Source: Tetraselmis striata
Lineage: Eukaryota; Chlorophyta; Chlorodendrophyceae; Chlorodendrales; Chlorodendraceae
Assembly: GCA_006384855.1 (NCBI GenBank)
Contig: VCJN01002158.1
Location: 1-64,000 of the forward strand
Length of the DNA: 64,000 bases
Direction: 5' to 3'
Shown: positions 12,721-25,750 of the stretch, in pieces
Layout: the number at the start of each line of letters is the position of its first letter
Position numbering within the stretch: position 1 is the first letter of the stretch
Program-made: the position numbers and the translations under genes
The notes under the pieces: generated by a model
Seen by the model: only the letters and a program-made list of their open reading frames with translations
What the model was told of the DNA's origin: nothing
The model's database searches: none

Positions 12721-14396
12721 ATGTTGAGCCTCCGCGCCGCCAGCCAGCTCCCGCTCGGGCGTAGCCCACCGGCGACGTTGCGCATAGGTGCCTCATCCGC
12801 TGGTGTCAGAGCACCTGTCGTCATGCGCGGTAATCTTCACTGCACTGCGCAGCAACGACAGCTGGACGACCAGCCGGTGCTTTCGCGGAGACAATATCTC
12901 GTTGGAAGCCTGGCGACAGTGGTGCTTGCACCAGCGCTTCCTGCGCTAGCTGCGGGAGAGGAATCTGGTGCGGTTCCGCCACAGGCAGAGCACGAGCCTC
13001 AACCTTACAAATCAGCCCTGCCATGTTGGGTTGTTTCGCGTGCGTGGCCAGCACTGATATTTGCACGGGCCTTATCTGTCCAGAATTGACCCTCTACAAG
13101 GGAGTTGCCAGCCCCCCCACTAGTTACGGGGGGTATGGAGGCAATGCTGAAGAGAGCTTCAAGTACGCAAATCCCCATCAATATTGGATGGCAGTTGCAC
13201 GCTGCCGCCCCTTCTATATGCTTGGCCATCCTTCCTCTCAGATGACTCTGCCGTGTTGTGATTGCTTTCTACATTGGTGAAGGCGGAGAGCTGACTGACA
13301 GAAGCTGCACCCATGTGTAGATACTCCGTCATGGTGCCTTCGTCATGGAAGTCGGAAGTCATTAACAAGGTGGCCCTTGCGTAATTTCTTATCTTTTTTC
13401 ACATGCTTGGACGGGCACCTAGCTCCATGTACCAGGCTATGCGAAGATGATGGCTTTGTGTATGATGCAATGTCCTGCTATGTTATTACAGACTGAGAAG
13501 GGAACCCAGGGTGTGGATTGCAAGTTCACCAACCCGAAAGTCAAAGGTGTGCATTGCTGCTGCATCTGTGATGTGCAGCCACTACCTCAGCATCATGCAC
13601 CCTCCCCACCCCCTCCCCCGGCTCCTCCTATGTGTTTGCCTGGTAGCGGCCTAATGTGTGCTATCAATACCACATAGGTATGAAGGTTTTCGTCATCGCT
13701 CTGGGGCGCGCGGGCGAGGATGCCAAGGCTTTCAAGATCACTGATGTGGAGGGCACGTTTGAGAGCTTTGCAGGAGCTGATTATGACATCCAGGTCACCA
13801 CCGGCTACATTTTCTGCATGCATGCTAGACACTCTTGTCATGCTGTTTTGTGTGCGTGTATTGCACTTTTTTACTCTGGCAGTGTTTTTGGGGGGCGACT
13901 GAATGGCTTGGCTCTTTGCATATGTCACGCCTTTCTGCAGGATTCACTATCTACCGCAGATGACATTACCAACACAACACGTGAGGGCGAGAATGGCGAA
14001 ATTTTCTATGAGTACGACATCAACTCACCGGTAAGTTTGTCAGGCGACTGGGCGCGACGTCTTCGGGCAGTAAGCCAGGGATGAGCTCAGGTAGGCACAC
14101 GGGCATTGTCCCGTAGCTGACTTTGGTCCTGGCGTGTTCTGTCTCAGATTAATCACTACCAGGCTTCCATCTCTACGAAGCGAGGAAAGATTTTTGCTCT
14201 ATTTATCAAGACGCCCGGACCGGTGCCCTGCCCTCCCATCTAATATGCATTCCTGCAGTACCCATGTCAATGTATGGTATGGTATGGTATTTCCGCCACA
14301 ATACTTGCATGTTAATTGCCATAACTTGTGTTGCAGGCTTATGAGGATTATAAAGATCTGACAATGACCATGCTCAAGTCCTTCAAGACTCTCTGA
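12721..14396 (+). CDS. Thylakoid-lumen PsbP-domain protein (PPD type), about seven exons
   Basis: The first exon (from 12721) encodes a chloroplast transit peptide followed by a twin-arginine lumenal signal, SRRQYLVGSLATVVLAPALPALA split as RR, hydrophobic core and A-x-A site. Later exons read LYKGVASPPTSYGG (from 13084), KGTQGVDCKFTNPK (about 13498-13546), FVIALGRAGEDAKAFKITD (about 13678-13793), TADDITNTTREGENGEIFYE (13941-14030), INHYQASISTKRGKIFALF (14148-14222) and AYEDYKDLTMTMLKSFKTL plus stop (14337-14396). Junctions 14030, 14148, 14222 and 14337 have clean GT/AG signals. The T-R-E-x-G-x-x-FYEYDI-S-P stretch and C-terminal A-Y-x-x-Y-x-x-x-L-x-x-M-L-x-S-F are the PsbP-fold signature. 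PPD proteins are lumenal and help assemble or maintain photosystems; which PPD subgroup this is cannot be told. Its introns lack homopolymer tracts. The donor of exon 1 (near 13010) is uncertain. Confidence 0.85.
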
Positions 14397-15270
14397 GGAT
14401 CTCTGGCTGCCGAGGGACAAACGTGTGTTCGCTCGACACACGTTGGTTTTACATGGGGTTTTTGAACTATTACTGCGGCACGTCAGAGTGACGGCCTCCT
14501 CCCAGCTCTCATGATGAACATGCATCATTAAGTAAGGCATGCGGCCGCGAGTGCCAACCTCTGTTTCGCCTAGTATGTGCGCGCATCACCTTCCCTCGTC
14601 GATGATGCGCCTGATGTGAATAATATTCGGATCATTGGAAACTCCCCGTGAACCAGAGAATGTACCGCTGCCACATGCAGACCATAGAATTGAATACGGT
14701 CCGCGGGGCCAGAACGGAACCGCTTTGCACTCGCACGTTAAAATATTTGTACCCAAAATATGCACCTGCAACGTATTCTGATTATTTTTTCCGTTTTAAT
14801 ATAGTATTTTCTTCTTCGCACCCATTTGGTGGTGGTGGGGGGGGGGGGGGGGGGGGGATAAAAAACGTATGCACCCGCAGACCGTTTGTGTTTCTACTGT
14901 ATATATCAACGTCAGTTATGATATCTGGTTGACGTTCTGCTCGTCCAGAAAGCAACATGTTCCTGTCCTAATACATGAAAAATATTTCTTGGCGCAGTGG
15001 TGCTGCAATGGGTGTAAAATGATTCATTCCAGGTGCAGGTTTCTTCTTGCATAATTATACCTGTGAGACTTCATAGCACACTTGTCAACTATGATTGGCC
15101 TCTGTCAGGACAACATGTAGATGCGTGTAGAATGGGGGAAAACGTGATTAGATAGCAAGAGCGAGATGCCCTCGCAGCAGGTGACATGGGGAAGCAAATT
15201 TCCTCAATCGGGGGCATATGAAGTAATAGTCACCAACACACACAATTTTCAATCCAGCGTTCCGTGTGTG
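14397..15270. other. Intergenic, between PsbP-like gene and sulfotransferase 3' end
   Basis: The two genes are convergent. Contains a G tract at about 14838-14858 preceded by GGTGGTGGT. No coding sequence supported. Confidence 0.5.
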
Positions 15271-17288
15271 CTAGTCTAGAAGAATTTCCCAGCCGCGCCG
15301 GTCTCTGAAGAAATCCTGCAGAGCTTGCATCGCCGCCTCAGGAGCTTTGAGATCTCTATCACTGTATAGGTTGTTCACGTTAACCCTGGGACTTTCCAGC
15401 ACACCCTGGGGGTTTGAGTCCAGGTTCCCTGGAGCGTGACCAATAAACGCGGCCACCTTTTGGATGAGCCAGTTGGGGTCTTTCAATGCCTTTGTGGTAT
15501 TCAGCAGCAGAAAGTCTCGCCTGGGGAAGTGTTGATACCAGTATTCAAGCTGCTCATCATACATCGAGCCCCCAACCACACCGATGCAAGGCGCCCAACT
15601 GCCTCCTGCAGCAACAATATCCCTCCTCTCTTGCACATTCTGCCAGCCGCCAAACAGGAGGTCGCCACATTGCTGGTAATCAAACTGTGTGAGGCATTCC
15701 CGCAGCAGACGGATCTCATGGAGCACGCCCTCTTCAAAAATGCGCTCCAGCTCTGCTTTCTCCCTTGGGAGCGTGCCAGCGCCCTGCGGCTTCCCCAGCG
15801 CCAGCCAAAGCAGACGGTGCCGATAATGCTTCCACGCACGCTGCACAGGGTCACAGAGGGATACTATGAATTTCGGAGGCTGCTGGTAGTTGCACAAAGA
15901 CCGGATGCGAGCCGCGGCCAATGGCAGCTTCAGGTAATCAGGCGTCCCATCCAACACGTTCCCATCTTGATAACCAGTGCCAAGACTGGTCCGGTGCTTC
16001 TCAAAGTCTACTCGGTAGTCCCAGCGGTTGAAAACATGCGGCTCCTTCTCCACCGCCCTCAAGGCTGTTGGGAAGCTGGAAGGGCAGGGTTGCACTTAGG
16101 CTCGGTGATTGGATCATCGTTGCCCTCCTTCCACCTGCTCCCCTCCTCCAAGTTGCCTTGATCCGGCACAGGTGCAAGCGCATCCAGGGAGGAACTCACC
16201 TCTGCGTGAGAAGCTTGTAAAAAGTGGATGTCCCACACTTCTGCGCGCCCAGGAGATAGTATTGTGGACAGTCGGAGATGGAATGAAAGGATATAGCTGC
16301 AAGATAAGGTACAGCAGCCCTGGACCCCGGGCGTGCCCAACTGCTGTCTGGGAGTTTTTGAATGCGAATCGGTTTGCTTGGACTGACTAGTGCCCTGGGG
16401 CGGTGTCGGGTCTTGCTACGATCTGGTCGGTCGCGCACTGGCACTCCCTGCTGGGCCGGCTGCGTTGATTCATTTGAGCCGCTCTGCACATGCTGAAGAC
16501 GTGAGCTGTTCCGATGAATGGCGCCTTCAGGTGCAGGAGGGCGCTGTGTCCTGAGTCTCTGCACTTCGGCGCGCGAGACTCTCCATTCGCTGCCGATATC
16601 AGCCTGTCGTCTGTCGCTTCCATGGCGATTGTTCTGCTCTTGCACACTAACAGGCTCGTGTGGGAGGCTCCTTGCAGGCTGGACAGAATACGAATCGTGC
16701 CAGCGGATGCTTGAACTATCCCCGTCCGGATGCCGCGATTTCCCCCGCCTCCGGTTGCCAGCGCTTGAGGTCCTCCATTCGCTGCCGAGGTCGGCGTCTG
16801 TGATATCTGAACGGTGGTGGCTCCGCTGCCCATAGTTATCATTCCTGGCAGGCTGTGTTTTGCGACGCCGGGGCCCAGAATGGGCTGCTGATGCGCCTGC
16901 ATATACACCAGATTCTTGCAAAACTTTAGGACCTCCTTGTTTCTCTGCCCCTCCCTCCAAACTCGCCGTCGTTTGGTCAAGCCTGTCACCTCGTCCGTCT
17001 TCCACAGCCCGGGCTCCTGTGAAACTGAAGAGGCGCCTGCATGCGCAAGTTCAAGGCAACTCCCTCGATCCAGCCGCCTTCTAGAATAAAATCACAAAAG
17101 CAACGAACGCCTTGTACAAATAAATACCTGCTTCTCGATGCGGTTGAAGCGTCCCATGCGGCGGGGACAGCACCGGGACGTCTCCTGCTTTTTGTCGCCA
17201 GCCATAACCCCAGCATCATCATCGCAGCGAGCGGCCTGACGACGCCCCGCATCATTGTTTTTCTCGGGCCACCGGTCGTCGCGCTCAA
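15271..17288 (-). CDS. Golgi-type carbohydrate sulfotransferase, four exons
   Basis: Predicted exons: 17288-17128, 17080 to roughly 16400, 16296-16200 and 16075-15271. Exon 1 starts MSATTGGPRKTMMRG and supplies a short N-terminal hydrophobic anchor (LAAMMMLGLWLA), expected for a type II Golgi membrane enzyme. Exon 2 codes a low-complexity Gln/Arg/Ser stem. Exon 3 holds the 5'-phosphosulfate loop in YYLLGAQKCGTSTFYKLL. Exon 4 has KEPHVFNRWDY, LDGTPDYL and the 3'-phosphate site region KFIVSLCDPVQRAWKHYRH, then SMYDEQLEYWYQHFPRRDFL. These are PAPS-dependent sulfotransferase hallmarks, closest in pattern to the GalNAc4S-6ST/CHST15-like group. The 16296, 16200 and 16075 junctions keep frame. The exon 2 donor was not pinned down: its frame stays open to 16387. 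The substrate is unknown; algal cell-wall or extracellular polysaccharide is likely. Confidence 0.85.
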
Positions 17289-17542
17289 ATACTGTACGCC
17301 GGTGTGGCCGCGCCGGCCATGTTAGCCATATTTGCCCATTGAAGCTCGCAACCCAAACTGAGTGTGGAGGAGATAAGTGCGCGACGACGCGCAGAGCGAG
17401 CTGGAAGCAGCCCCCGATGCAGAGGATGCCGGCGCAGAGGTCAGGCGGTGGCGGTAGGGTTCAGGCTGCATTTCATCTTCGGCCGTGACCGCAAATAATC
17501 GTACCTGTACCGGTACCCGGTACGAATTTACGCGGTTGCGGC

Positions 17543-17711
17543 TCGCGTGTGAGGATATATCCTATACCCTCACTAACCCTAATCAACCATAGCACACATT
17601 AAGGCGCGTAGCGCGCGCAACACTTGTAGTGGCTGCGCCTGCGCCCTGTCGTCCGCACTGCGCCCGCTGATATATCAGCGCGGCGCCCTGCCGGACTGTA
17701 ATCAGACTATA
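17543..17711 (+). repeat. Short dispersed repeat (~165 bp), copy 1
   Basis: Begins GAGGATATATCCTATACCCT and ends near CTGTAATCAGACTATACTCA; it contains GCACACATTAAGGCGCGTAG, a CGCCC-rich core and the palindrome CTGATATATCAG. Other copies are at 34.83-34.92 (reverse), 36.20-36.36 and 63.94-64.00. It abuts exactly the point where the transposase homology (shared with 5.6-5.9 kb) ends, so it may have inserted into, or truncated, the transposase gene's 3' end. No coding capacity. Confidence 0.75.
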
Positions 17712-20700
17712 CTCAGCCCCCTGCCAGCAGTGCTGATGGCCTCTGTCCATGTGTATGTGACCAGTCTGCCATGCACAATGCTGGACGTGAAGACGAAATC
17801 CTGCTGGAAGACAGTGTTGATCGGGCCCTCCCACAGTCCAGTGCTGATAGGCGCTGATGGCACGCAGCTCCTACGGTGGGCATCTCCAACTGCAAAGACA
17901 ACGGGAGGCGCAGCCAGCGCGTTGTCTTTGCGGTGGCGCTCAGCGACAACGAAATAACTTACCTCGACCTGCAGGATCTCTTGGAACATGTCATGGTTCT
18001 CGGCCTCTGCAGAGCCGGTTGGCATGAATGCCCGGTCCTTCCGCTGTTCAGTTGTCTGACGGATGTAGAAGTCCACCGGCACGAGCCCTGCACCCCAGCT
18101 CTCCCATCGCAGGGCGGTGAGCACCCACGCGTTGCCTCTCGGCAGACGGCTGTAGGCACGGGAGCAGTACACCGTGTAGGACTCTTGGTCGGGCTTCAAG
18201 GCCTCCATTCGGCCATAGTAGGTCATCGTGGGGGGGGGGAGGGGGGAGGAGTGACATAATCGGACAACGGGAGGCTACGCCGTCCGTCCCGGCCGGCCGC
18301 CGCTGATGGCAGCCCTTTCCCGCCCGCTGTCGCCGCCGCGGCCGAGCATGCTACGTCAAGGCAGCGAAGCCAGGATGAGCCGCCTGTCGACGGGGTCGCC
18401 GAGCCGGGGAGGGCCAGAGCCCTCGCGCCTGCAGGCGCCCTCCGCGCGGCGGGGCTCGCCGGCGCGCCGCTCACCGCGCCCCCTTACAGATGATGGATGT
18501 AAGATATTATATACTCATGTAATTATTATATATCTTGAGTAAGACACATGGATCCTGGCAGACACGGATGCCAACAACAACACTTACTTTATGTTGGTTG
18601 TATCCTCCCCTATGTGATGCACCTTCAGCCCGTCTGGGCCAAACTTCTCCACCTACGTCTTGAAGAGAGCAACGGTGTGTGCGTGGACATCAACCCCCTC
18701 CTCGCAGAACTCTTCATGCACCCGCGCCTTGCTGACTGCCCCCCCCAACAGCACCCAAAGCTGCGTGTGCCTTCTTCGCCGTTGTTGATTTACTGCTCCG
18801 GTCCCGGCGCATGCCGGTGACCATGTCATTGTAAAGGAGCTCAAAGTCCTCCAGCCTCATCTGCATAGCAACATGGGCAATGAGTCAAATGACAACTTAG
18901 GGGCAGCGGCACAGAGGGCGGGGGGGGGGGGGGGGGGGGGGGACGGGGGCGGACCTGCTTCATGACCTCCACAGCGAAAGCCCTTTCCGGGTCCTTGCTG
19001 CACTTGCCAACAATGACCTTCCGGAAGTACGTGACCTGCACGCAGCAAGCAGTTATTTGATGTCAGCGACCACATGACATCACGCACAGGGGCAGCGAGG
19101 GGGGGGGGGGGGGGGGGGGGCTGACCCCCCCTCTCCAGAAACATCTCAACTTCCCGGGTTGTGCAGCCCCGTGCCTTCTCCTGAGCTGCCAACCTGCACA
19201 AAAGCACATGCATGTTGCTGCACATCAAGCTGAAGTCCCCGCAGAGCTGCTCGCATATCTTCGCGAAGCGTATCAGGTTGGCTGCGCCATCGAGGCGACG
19301 GTTGTCGTCTCCAGTATCCGCCCAAGCAACGACGCCTCTGTCTCACCAGGCTTGGCATATACTGCAGCATCTGCCTTCAGGTAATGACGGCATACAACAG
19401 TCAGGCACATGAAAGCGGTGTGCCAGTGCTTCGGCAGCTTCTTCAAGAGGTCACTGCGCACAGCACGGCAACATGCATGTGCAGTTAGTGGTCCGCATCA
19501 GGCACAGTAATCCACAAATGAGAAACATGAAATGTTAGAAGGGGGGGGGGGGGGGGGGCGCACTCCATGGCCGAGTGCGAGTATGTAAGGATGAAGTCTT
19601 GAAAGCTCTCCGCTGTCCAGTTCGGAAACATGGAAGAGCCGCCCATGATGATGATGGGAGGCCGCCCGAAGTCATTGGCCATCTTGATGTTTTTCACGCG
19701 CTGATTGTATATCTGCAAGCAGCACAAACGAATCAGTCACATGTCAGTCGCCGGCCTACAACACTGTATTAACAATAATATACACGCAGGTATGCATGCA
19801 TGCAAGGGCGTCACACCCGATAGAAATTCTTGAACTTGATCATGGCGCTGCCAGGGCCACGGGACCGCACCTGCACCTCCCCCATTCCGAGCAAAAACGT
19901 CTTCACCACCCCCAGCAGGAGGGCATGATGTAACGGCAGAGCGTGGGAGTTCACGATACTGAATGTGGTGCCCATAATGTCATATATGCAGCATGCACAT
20001 GGGCGGAGCCAGTAAGTCCCTTGGGGAGCTTGCCAGCGGCGGAGGCGCGCTGGTGCACTTCCAGCTCGGTGTCCGTGAGCATGGAGCCATCCGCGCCGGC
20101 AAAGCACGACTGGACGCATTGCCGTCCGGGGTCTCGCAGAACCTCTGTGACGCATCGCTTCTGCGCTTCGCCCTCCTGCCGCGCCCGCGTATCCCTCACT
20201 CCGTTCCCCGGGGGCAGAATAGGGCTGAACGCTTGATGCCACAGTGTCAGCGAAGCGGCTGCGAAGTACCCCAGGAAGCGCACAGCTCCGTCCAAGTGGA
20301 TGCCCTGGAAGAGGCACCACATGCAGGCAAAGAAAGCCGCGTGGTAGCCCCTGCCAGTTAGCTTGTACCTGGCATGAGAGTCATTGTGAAGCGCGCCAAG
20401 GAACACTTTACTGCGCCCACCTGGGGGGGGGGGGGGGGGGGGGGGGCGGCGGCATGTGCATTTGCACAAGCCACACATACACTGGTTGAGTATATTTTAT
20501 AATAGCATATATGCATATATATGTCATACCGTTTAGCATGAGAGATCACTTTATATTAGCACATCTTGCACATAAATGGAGAAGGTAAGGGGGTGGGGTA
20601 CCATCAGTAGTTGGCGGTGCATCAACAGCACTTGACGACGATGGCGCGGCATAGCGCCGGCCAAATGGAAGGGGTTCCTCATGTGATTGCTTCATCGCAG

Positions 20701-22343
20701 CGAAGGTCTCCTTCAAGAAAATCCCAGTGTTGGGCGCTTCATGCTGCCCAGGCACCACAATCAGGATTTCAGAATTGGACGCTCCAGCTGCAGAGTGCCT
20801 GTCAGCAAAGTGGCATGGTAACAAAGGGGATATATATTCAGTACACGTTAGCCCTACAATCAAAACAAGGGACATCAACACCACATGCACGCATGCATAT
20901 ACAGCCTTACCGCGGGACATTGGCTACCCGTGACACATACACAGTCGCGGAGTGATACTTGAACTTGGTGAGCTGGACCCGTCGATCCCAACGTCCATGA
21001 TGAGGTTTGCCGCGTCGGCTATGGCTCCGTCAGTTGCCTCCTTCAACTGCCTCCCGAAGTCGGACTTCAAGGACGCGTTTTTGGACAGGTCATGCATGTA
21101 CGGCTGGTTGGCGGCGGAGTCGGGGCGCCGCAACATTCGCCACAGGATCTCTATGATGCCGAAGTCAAAGTAGATGCCATCTGGCTCCAGGATGATCTTC
21201 CTATTCTTCCGAACCTGAACGAAACGCGGGGCTTCGCACTCCATGCATGAGGCGACGCCAGGCTCGTCGGCTGCGAGGTGCGGCCGTAACAACACAACAT
21301 TTAGTCAACCGAAAATGTGACAATGATAAGAGCATGCATTGCGAGCGATCCAATGGCGGGGAGTCGACGAGCAGGGTGGGCAAGGATACTCACCGCTGTC
21401 GTGCAGTCTCCAACGGCCCTCCTGCGTGGAAAAGCTATACACAAGGTCAGACATCATGTCGATGGCAGCGGGCGGCGGGTAATCATACTGCCCGCAGCTC
21501 CGACACCAATGCCTCTCGAATCGAGATATGTCGTTGTCGATGCCTAACGCCTTCAGCGACGGTGTCTCTGTCTTCGGAAACCTGCCGTTGCCTAGGGCGG
21601 TGTTTATAATGTAGAGTATCTCTTCATACGCAGCGGTGGGCAGCTCGTAGTCGGCTTTGACGCCTAGAAGGTCGACAAGCACACCCCCGATGCTTGAGTT
21701 CTTGGGGGGCTTGCCAATCAGCTCGTGGCTAAAGCACTCGGGTAGCTGGCGGTCGTCATCGGGGTCCTTCGTACCATTGCCCACCTGATACCGGCAAAAC
21801 ACACGTCGTCAGTGTGGGCAGGAAAGGGCGGTGAAAGCCAGGTAGGGTGCAAACAGTTTCAGCGGGCAGATGGATGCTGATGAGCACTACGCCGAAGACG
21901 GGGCCTACCTCTTCGGCACCGCCTTCCTGCGTCGCTGCCTCGGGTTGTTGCCGTTGTTCTCCCTCATGCTCCTCGTCTTCCTCCTCTGCTGGCTCCTCAT
22001 CCGCCGTATCATCGTCGCTGCCGTTCAAGCTTGATAGAAACCCTGCCGGTTCGCTTTCTTGCAGGTCGTTGTCCTCCCAGAAGTTGTCGTCCAGTAGCCT
22101 ACCAGCACGATCCGGCTCGCCCATCGCACCCGCGGCCACAACCGGACCGCCCGGAACCGGTTCCTCCTCCCCGTTGCTACCGAGGACGTTCCGGTTGCCG
22201 GTAGCGTTGTCGACTTCCATAGGGGCGGGCGGCCCCTCCGAGCTGCCACCGTCCAAGGTAAACCATCGAGAAAATATTTGTTCGCGAACGGTTGACAGTT
22301 GCATCACGTGTGTGCTGTAAAAGCGGCCACGGGGAAAGCACAT
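17712..22343 (-). CDS. Intron-rich CACTA (En/Spm) tnp2-family transposase
   Basis: The minus strand carries an ordered series of exons with tnp2-type landmarks. It starts MCFPRGRFYSTHVMQLSTVR at 22343 with an acidic region rich in Glu/Asp, followed by a YEEILYIINTALGNGRFPKT segment and HWCRSCGQYDYP (21.5-21.7 kb). Then come CMECEAPRFVQ, EILWRMLRRPD and ADAANLIMDVGIDGSSSP (21.0-21.3), EILIVVPGQHEAPNTGIFLK (20.75), YHAAFFACMWC (20.3), SHALPLHHALLLGVVKTFLL (19.9), GGSSMFPNWTAESFQDFIL (19.6), and FAKICEQLCGDFSLMCSNMH (19.2). The C-terminal part reads MTYYGRMEALKPDQESYTVY to TYTWTE (18.23-17.72). Frames change at introns, several of which begin or end in homopolymer C tracts. Tnp2 transposases cut and paste CACTA DNA transposons. 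Element termini (CACTA/TAGTG) were not identified. The copy may be intact through the catalytic region. Confidence 0.8.
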
Positions 22344-22524
22344 AACAAGGCGATGTCATCTACTGGTGGGTCGAAGGTTAACTCCGTCAGCCACTGCGCG
22401 TGTTGCAGCTATGGAGGTGTGTTGGTAGTGCGCTGGCTGATGGTAGCTGCGATGGCCTCCGCTAGCTGCTCCACAGTCGGCCGCTCCAAGTTGGCCAGGG
22501 GGCCGGTGCACATCGCTTTGGCCG

Positions 22525-23297
22525 TCAGTGCGCATCGGAAGAACTGTTTGGATAGTGCCGGGAGCAATATTCATGGGAGCGGGGTGGTTGGCTGGTCCTC
22601 GCGGTCCTGCTCGCTATGTTCTCAGTGACCTGGATCACTGCTCGGCCCTGCGACTGGTCGCCAAACGGCAGCGCCGGTACTGCGTCGCGGCAAACGTTCT
22701 GGAGTAGGCGCGCCGCATCAGGGTCGAGGAGTTCGAGGCGCACCGAGTCGGCTGAGCGGCGGGCTTTCCATACCTCGCGGACCTCCATCGAAGGGCAGAT
22801 GACGGCGTCGTCTGCGTCTGCGTTGGCCTCGTACTCGGCCCAAGCTCTCACTCCAACGAGTGCTAGGACGTCTGTTGGTGTCGCCGCCGGTTGGTCTGTC
22901 GCCGCTTCGCTTGGCTGGGTTGGTCGTACGCTGGGAGGAGGCCTTCCGCCAGGCGCAGCCACATGTCGGCCTCGGTGAGGCCTTTGAACGAGGGGGGGCG
23001 AAGCCACACATGGTGTACCGGTCGCTCGATGTCGTCGAGATGCGGCGCTCCGAGCAGCCGGGTGGAGCAGCGGCGGCCCTGGAGGTCGAGGATCGATGCG
23101 CCCTCTCCTATCCATTGGGTATGTAGAACGCTTGCGGTTGTTTCTCTGCGGGCCAGCTGTAGGATGACGGACCCGGTGGTGGTGGGGAGCCTAGTGCCAC
23201 TCGGTCCAATGGGGTCGGCGGCTGCGGGCTTAGGGGGGCGGCGAGTCCCCACTCTGACGTATGCTGGTAGTATTTGAACGCGGAGGGTGCGGATCAT
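22525..23297 (-). other. Unidentified coding-like minus-strand frames
   Basis: One frame reads GTRLPTTTGSVILQLARRET to LTEADMWLRLAEGLLPAYD (about 23200-22870) and a shifted frame reads VLALVGVRAWAEYEANADAD to RAVIQVTEN (about 22860-22610). Composition is protein-like and the two could be adjacent exons, but no domain was recognised. It lies upstream of the CACTA transposase on the same strand and could be its second ORF or a decayed separate element. The overlapping long plus-strand frames look like antisense shadows. Confidence 0.3.
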
Positions 23298-23299
23298 GG

Positions 23300-25750
23300 T
23301 CTCCGTATTTGGGGCGGAGGGTGCGGATCATGGTCGTCATTGTCCGGCCGCGCGACTCCTCGTCCATGGCTTGGTGATGGGCCACCAGATCGCCGAGCAG
23401 TAGGGCCACATGGGTGTCATCGTCCGTGCCGGCGGGAAAGCCGATTAGAAGTAGGTGAGATGGGCGTTGTAGCACGCGTATGTGGCGTCAGATTGATGGT
23501 GGGAGTTGGGTGCCTGCGAAATTTTTTGCAGTTTCGACCGTGCGGATCGCTGGCTATTGCACTCCACCGCCTCGTAGCGCGGCCAAAAAAGTGCCGATCC
23601 CGGCGTCATGTTGCTCCTCGGATCTGTCTGTGTCCATGATGGTTGTGGTGGTGTCCTCCTGGAGGGCCTCCTGTTCACGCCACTGTGGGCGTAGGCCGGC
23701 AGTTGGCATGGTGGTGGGTCGTCCGGTTGTCGGACGGTCCGCCGTTTCACAGGAGGATCACGCTAGCAATACAAGTAGCCGCCCCGGCTCGCCCGGATTT
23801 AGTACATAGGCAGTACTTCGCCCGGTGTTAAGGGCCGGCTGGAAAGTGAGAAGTCTACGTCATGGGCGGAATGACGCGGCTGATGGCGTCCTGCTTGCTC
23901 GATCGGCAAAGCGTGCCGGCCGGTATCATGAAGGGCGGGTTGGGGCGGCAACAAAAAAAGTTATAATGGCATGTAGCAACTACGACTGGCATTACGACTT
24001 AATTGAAACTATCAACCAAACAACCACGCCGCCATCGCTTAGGCACGTTGCGGCATTGACTTGTAGAGCATGCCGGTGGGCTGCCCGCCATCGACGTCCG
24101 TGATGTTAAAGGCCTCCGCCTCGGCGAGGCAGGGCAAGCAGTAAGCGGCACCGCGTGCGACGGCGGTGCCGTGCGTGACGAGACGCTCCGGGGCTGTCAG
24201 GATGCGTCCGGTAGTCGGGGACAGTTCCAAATCATCAACCTCGTCGACGCTCACTTTGTACTCCCACTCCGACCCACTACCCACCATGTCCTTTCGTCCT
24301 CATCCGAGGACAGGTCCAAGAACTTGGTGCCGTTGTGGTTCGGGTAGCGGGGGTTGGTTCGGGCTGCACGGCCGGGTTGGCTGCGGGTGGGTGCCGCGCC
24401 CCCGCCGGTGCCAATACCCATCCACGGAAACGCGACTAGGGGACGGTAAAACACACTAAGAGAGAACCCAGACGGACAGAAAGTTGTCCAATACATGTGG
24501 CTAGGTCTCCTAGCCGTGAAAAAGCACTTTCCTAAGCTGAGCAGGCCAACGGCATTAGTGCGAAGTTGAGGGATGTGTGTGGGTAAGTGGGCGTGCACGC
24601 TTTGTACATGGTCTCGAAGGTGGCCACGGAGGTCCCGAACCGCTTGGCCTTTGAGGCCAGAGCAACCGCCCCAGGCAGACGAAAGTCCCGTTTTGGGTCC
24701 ATTGCGCCCTCGCTAGGGCCGGTGCTGTGGTTGGTTGCGGGGCGGTGTGTGGCTGTGGATGAGAATGTGGCAGGGTGACAAGTGCGTGGGTGGGCATGTA
24801 CATGGCGTTGTGCCGTAGCCGCACGCGTGCAACTGCGTGGGCGGAAAACGGCATTCTGGATATAACATATTCGGTCAGTTTCGCACTACGGTACGGGTTA
24901 CCGCGGGAAGCGGTGTAGACTACATACGAGTGTAAGATTACACAACAAATACGGGGTATTACAGTATAATTACGAAATCGTGCGGGAGCCTAGTGACTAG
25001 CGGGCGGGTAGTATCGCTGAATTCTGAGGCAAGCACGCCAAGCGCGGCCGTGGACTCTCGACGACGCAAGATAGCCGCAACATCACCCCGCATGTTCTCA
25101 AATTGAAATTGAATTACAACGACTAATCCGCTGCTCTCCGCCGCCCGGACCGTGTTCGTTGTTCTCAGGGCCTGCCATTTCTAACCATAGTAGGGACACG
25201 GATGTGTATTACAGCTCCGGCTACCGGCCTTCTTCTCTTGTTTCTATCCCCGCCTCATTCCTCATGTTCTCAGAGTAGGGCATAGAAATAGTCCCTAGAT
25301 AAACCTAGATGTACACCGCATACACGCCATGTCACGCATTTGCATTTGGCAACATGCATGCGCTTAAGCATTTCACCAATGCCAGATGTAAATGCGTACA
25401 TGTCCATCATACGCCATTGCATTCATTGTGTGACTGTTATTAGGGCCGGGTAGCTAGAGGGAAGTCGAAGATATATGCTCACATGGCAGCAAGCAAACGG
25501 TTTGGCGACTTGTGGCGTGCAGGCTGCGCATGCACGGATAAGACCCACCCGTTCATTAGTTTTGACGCCTGTAGTAGTACCCTTCGCCGCCGCCGACGCT
25601 CCTGCGCGATTCCGCATCGAGACCGCGTGTGTCGTTTCGTATTCCGCGCGTCGTCATCCGCGAATATGCCTGCTGCTGAACGCGATAATTGGTCAAACCA
25701 GTACCTAATCCTTGCTGCGCGGTTCTTTTGTATTCGTTTGTAGCAGTACG
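23300..25750. other. Gene-poor stretch
   Basis: Contains a short in-place duplication near 23290-23330 (GGAGGGTGCGGATCATGGT twice). Otherwise no repeat family, RNA gene or convincing exon was recognised; open frames overlap on both strands without domain content. Confidence 0.4.

Noticed and set aside
15436-16161. Plus-strand 241-codon ORF
   Set aside because: Antisense shadow of the sulfotransferase exon, which has both PAPS-binding regions in frame.
17543-17711. This repeat as the CACTA terminal inverted repeat
   Set aside because: It occurs elsewhere in both orientations without any transposase sequence and lacks a CACTA/TAGTG end.
21847-22320. Plus-strand Ser-rich 157-codon ORF
   Set aside because: Antisense of the acidic N-terminal exon of the CACTA transposase.
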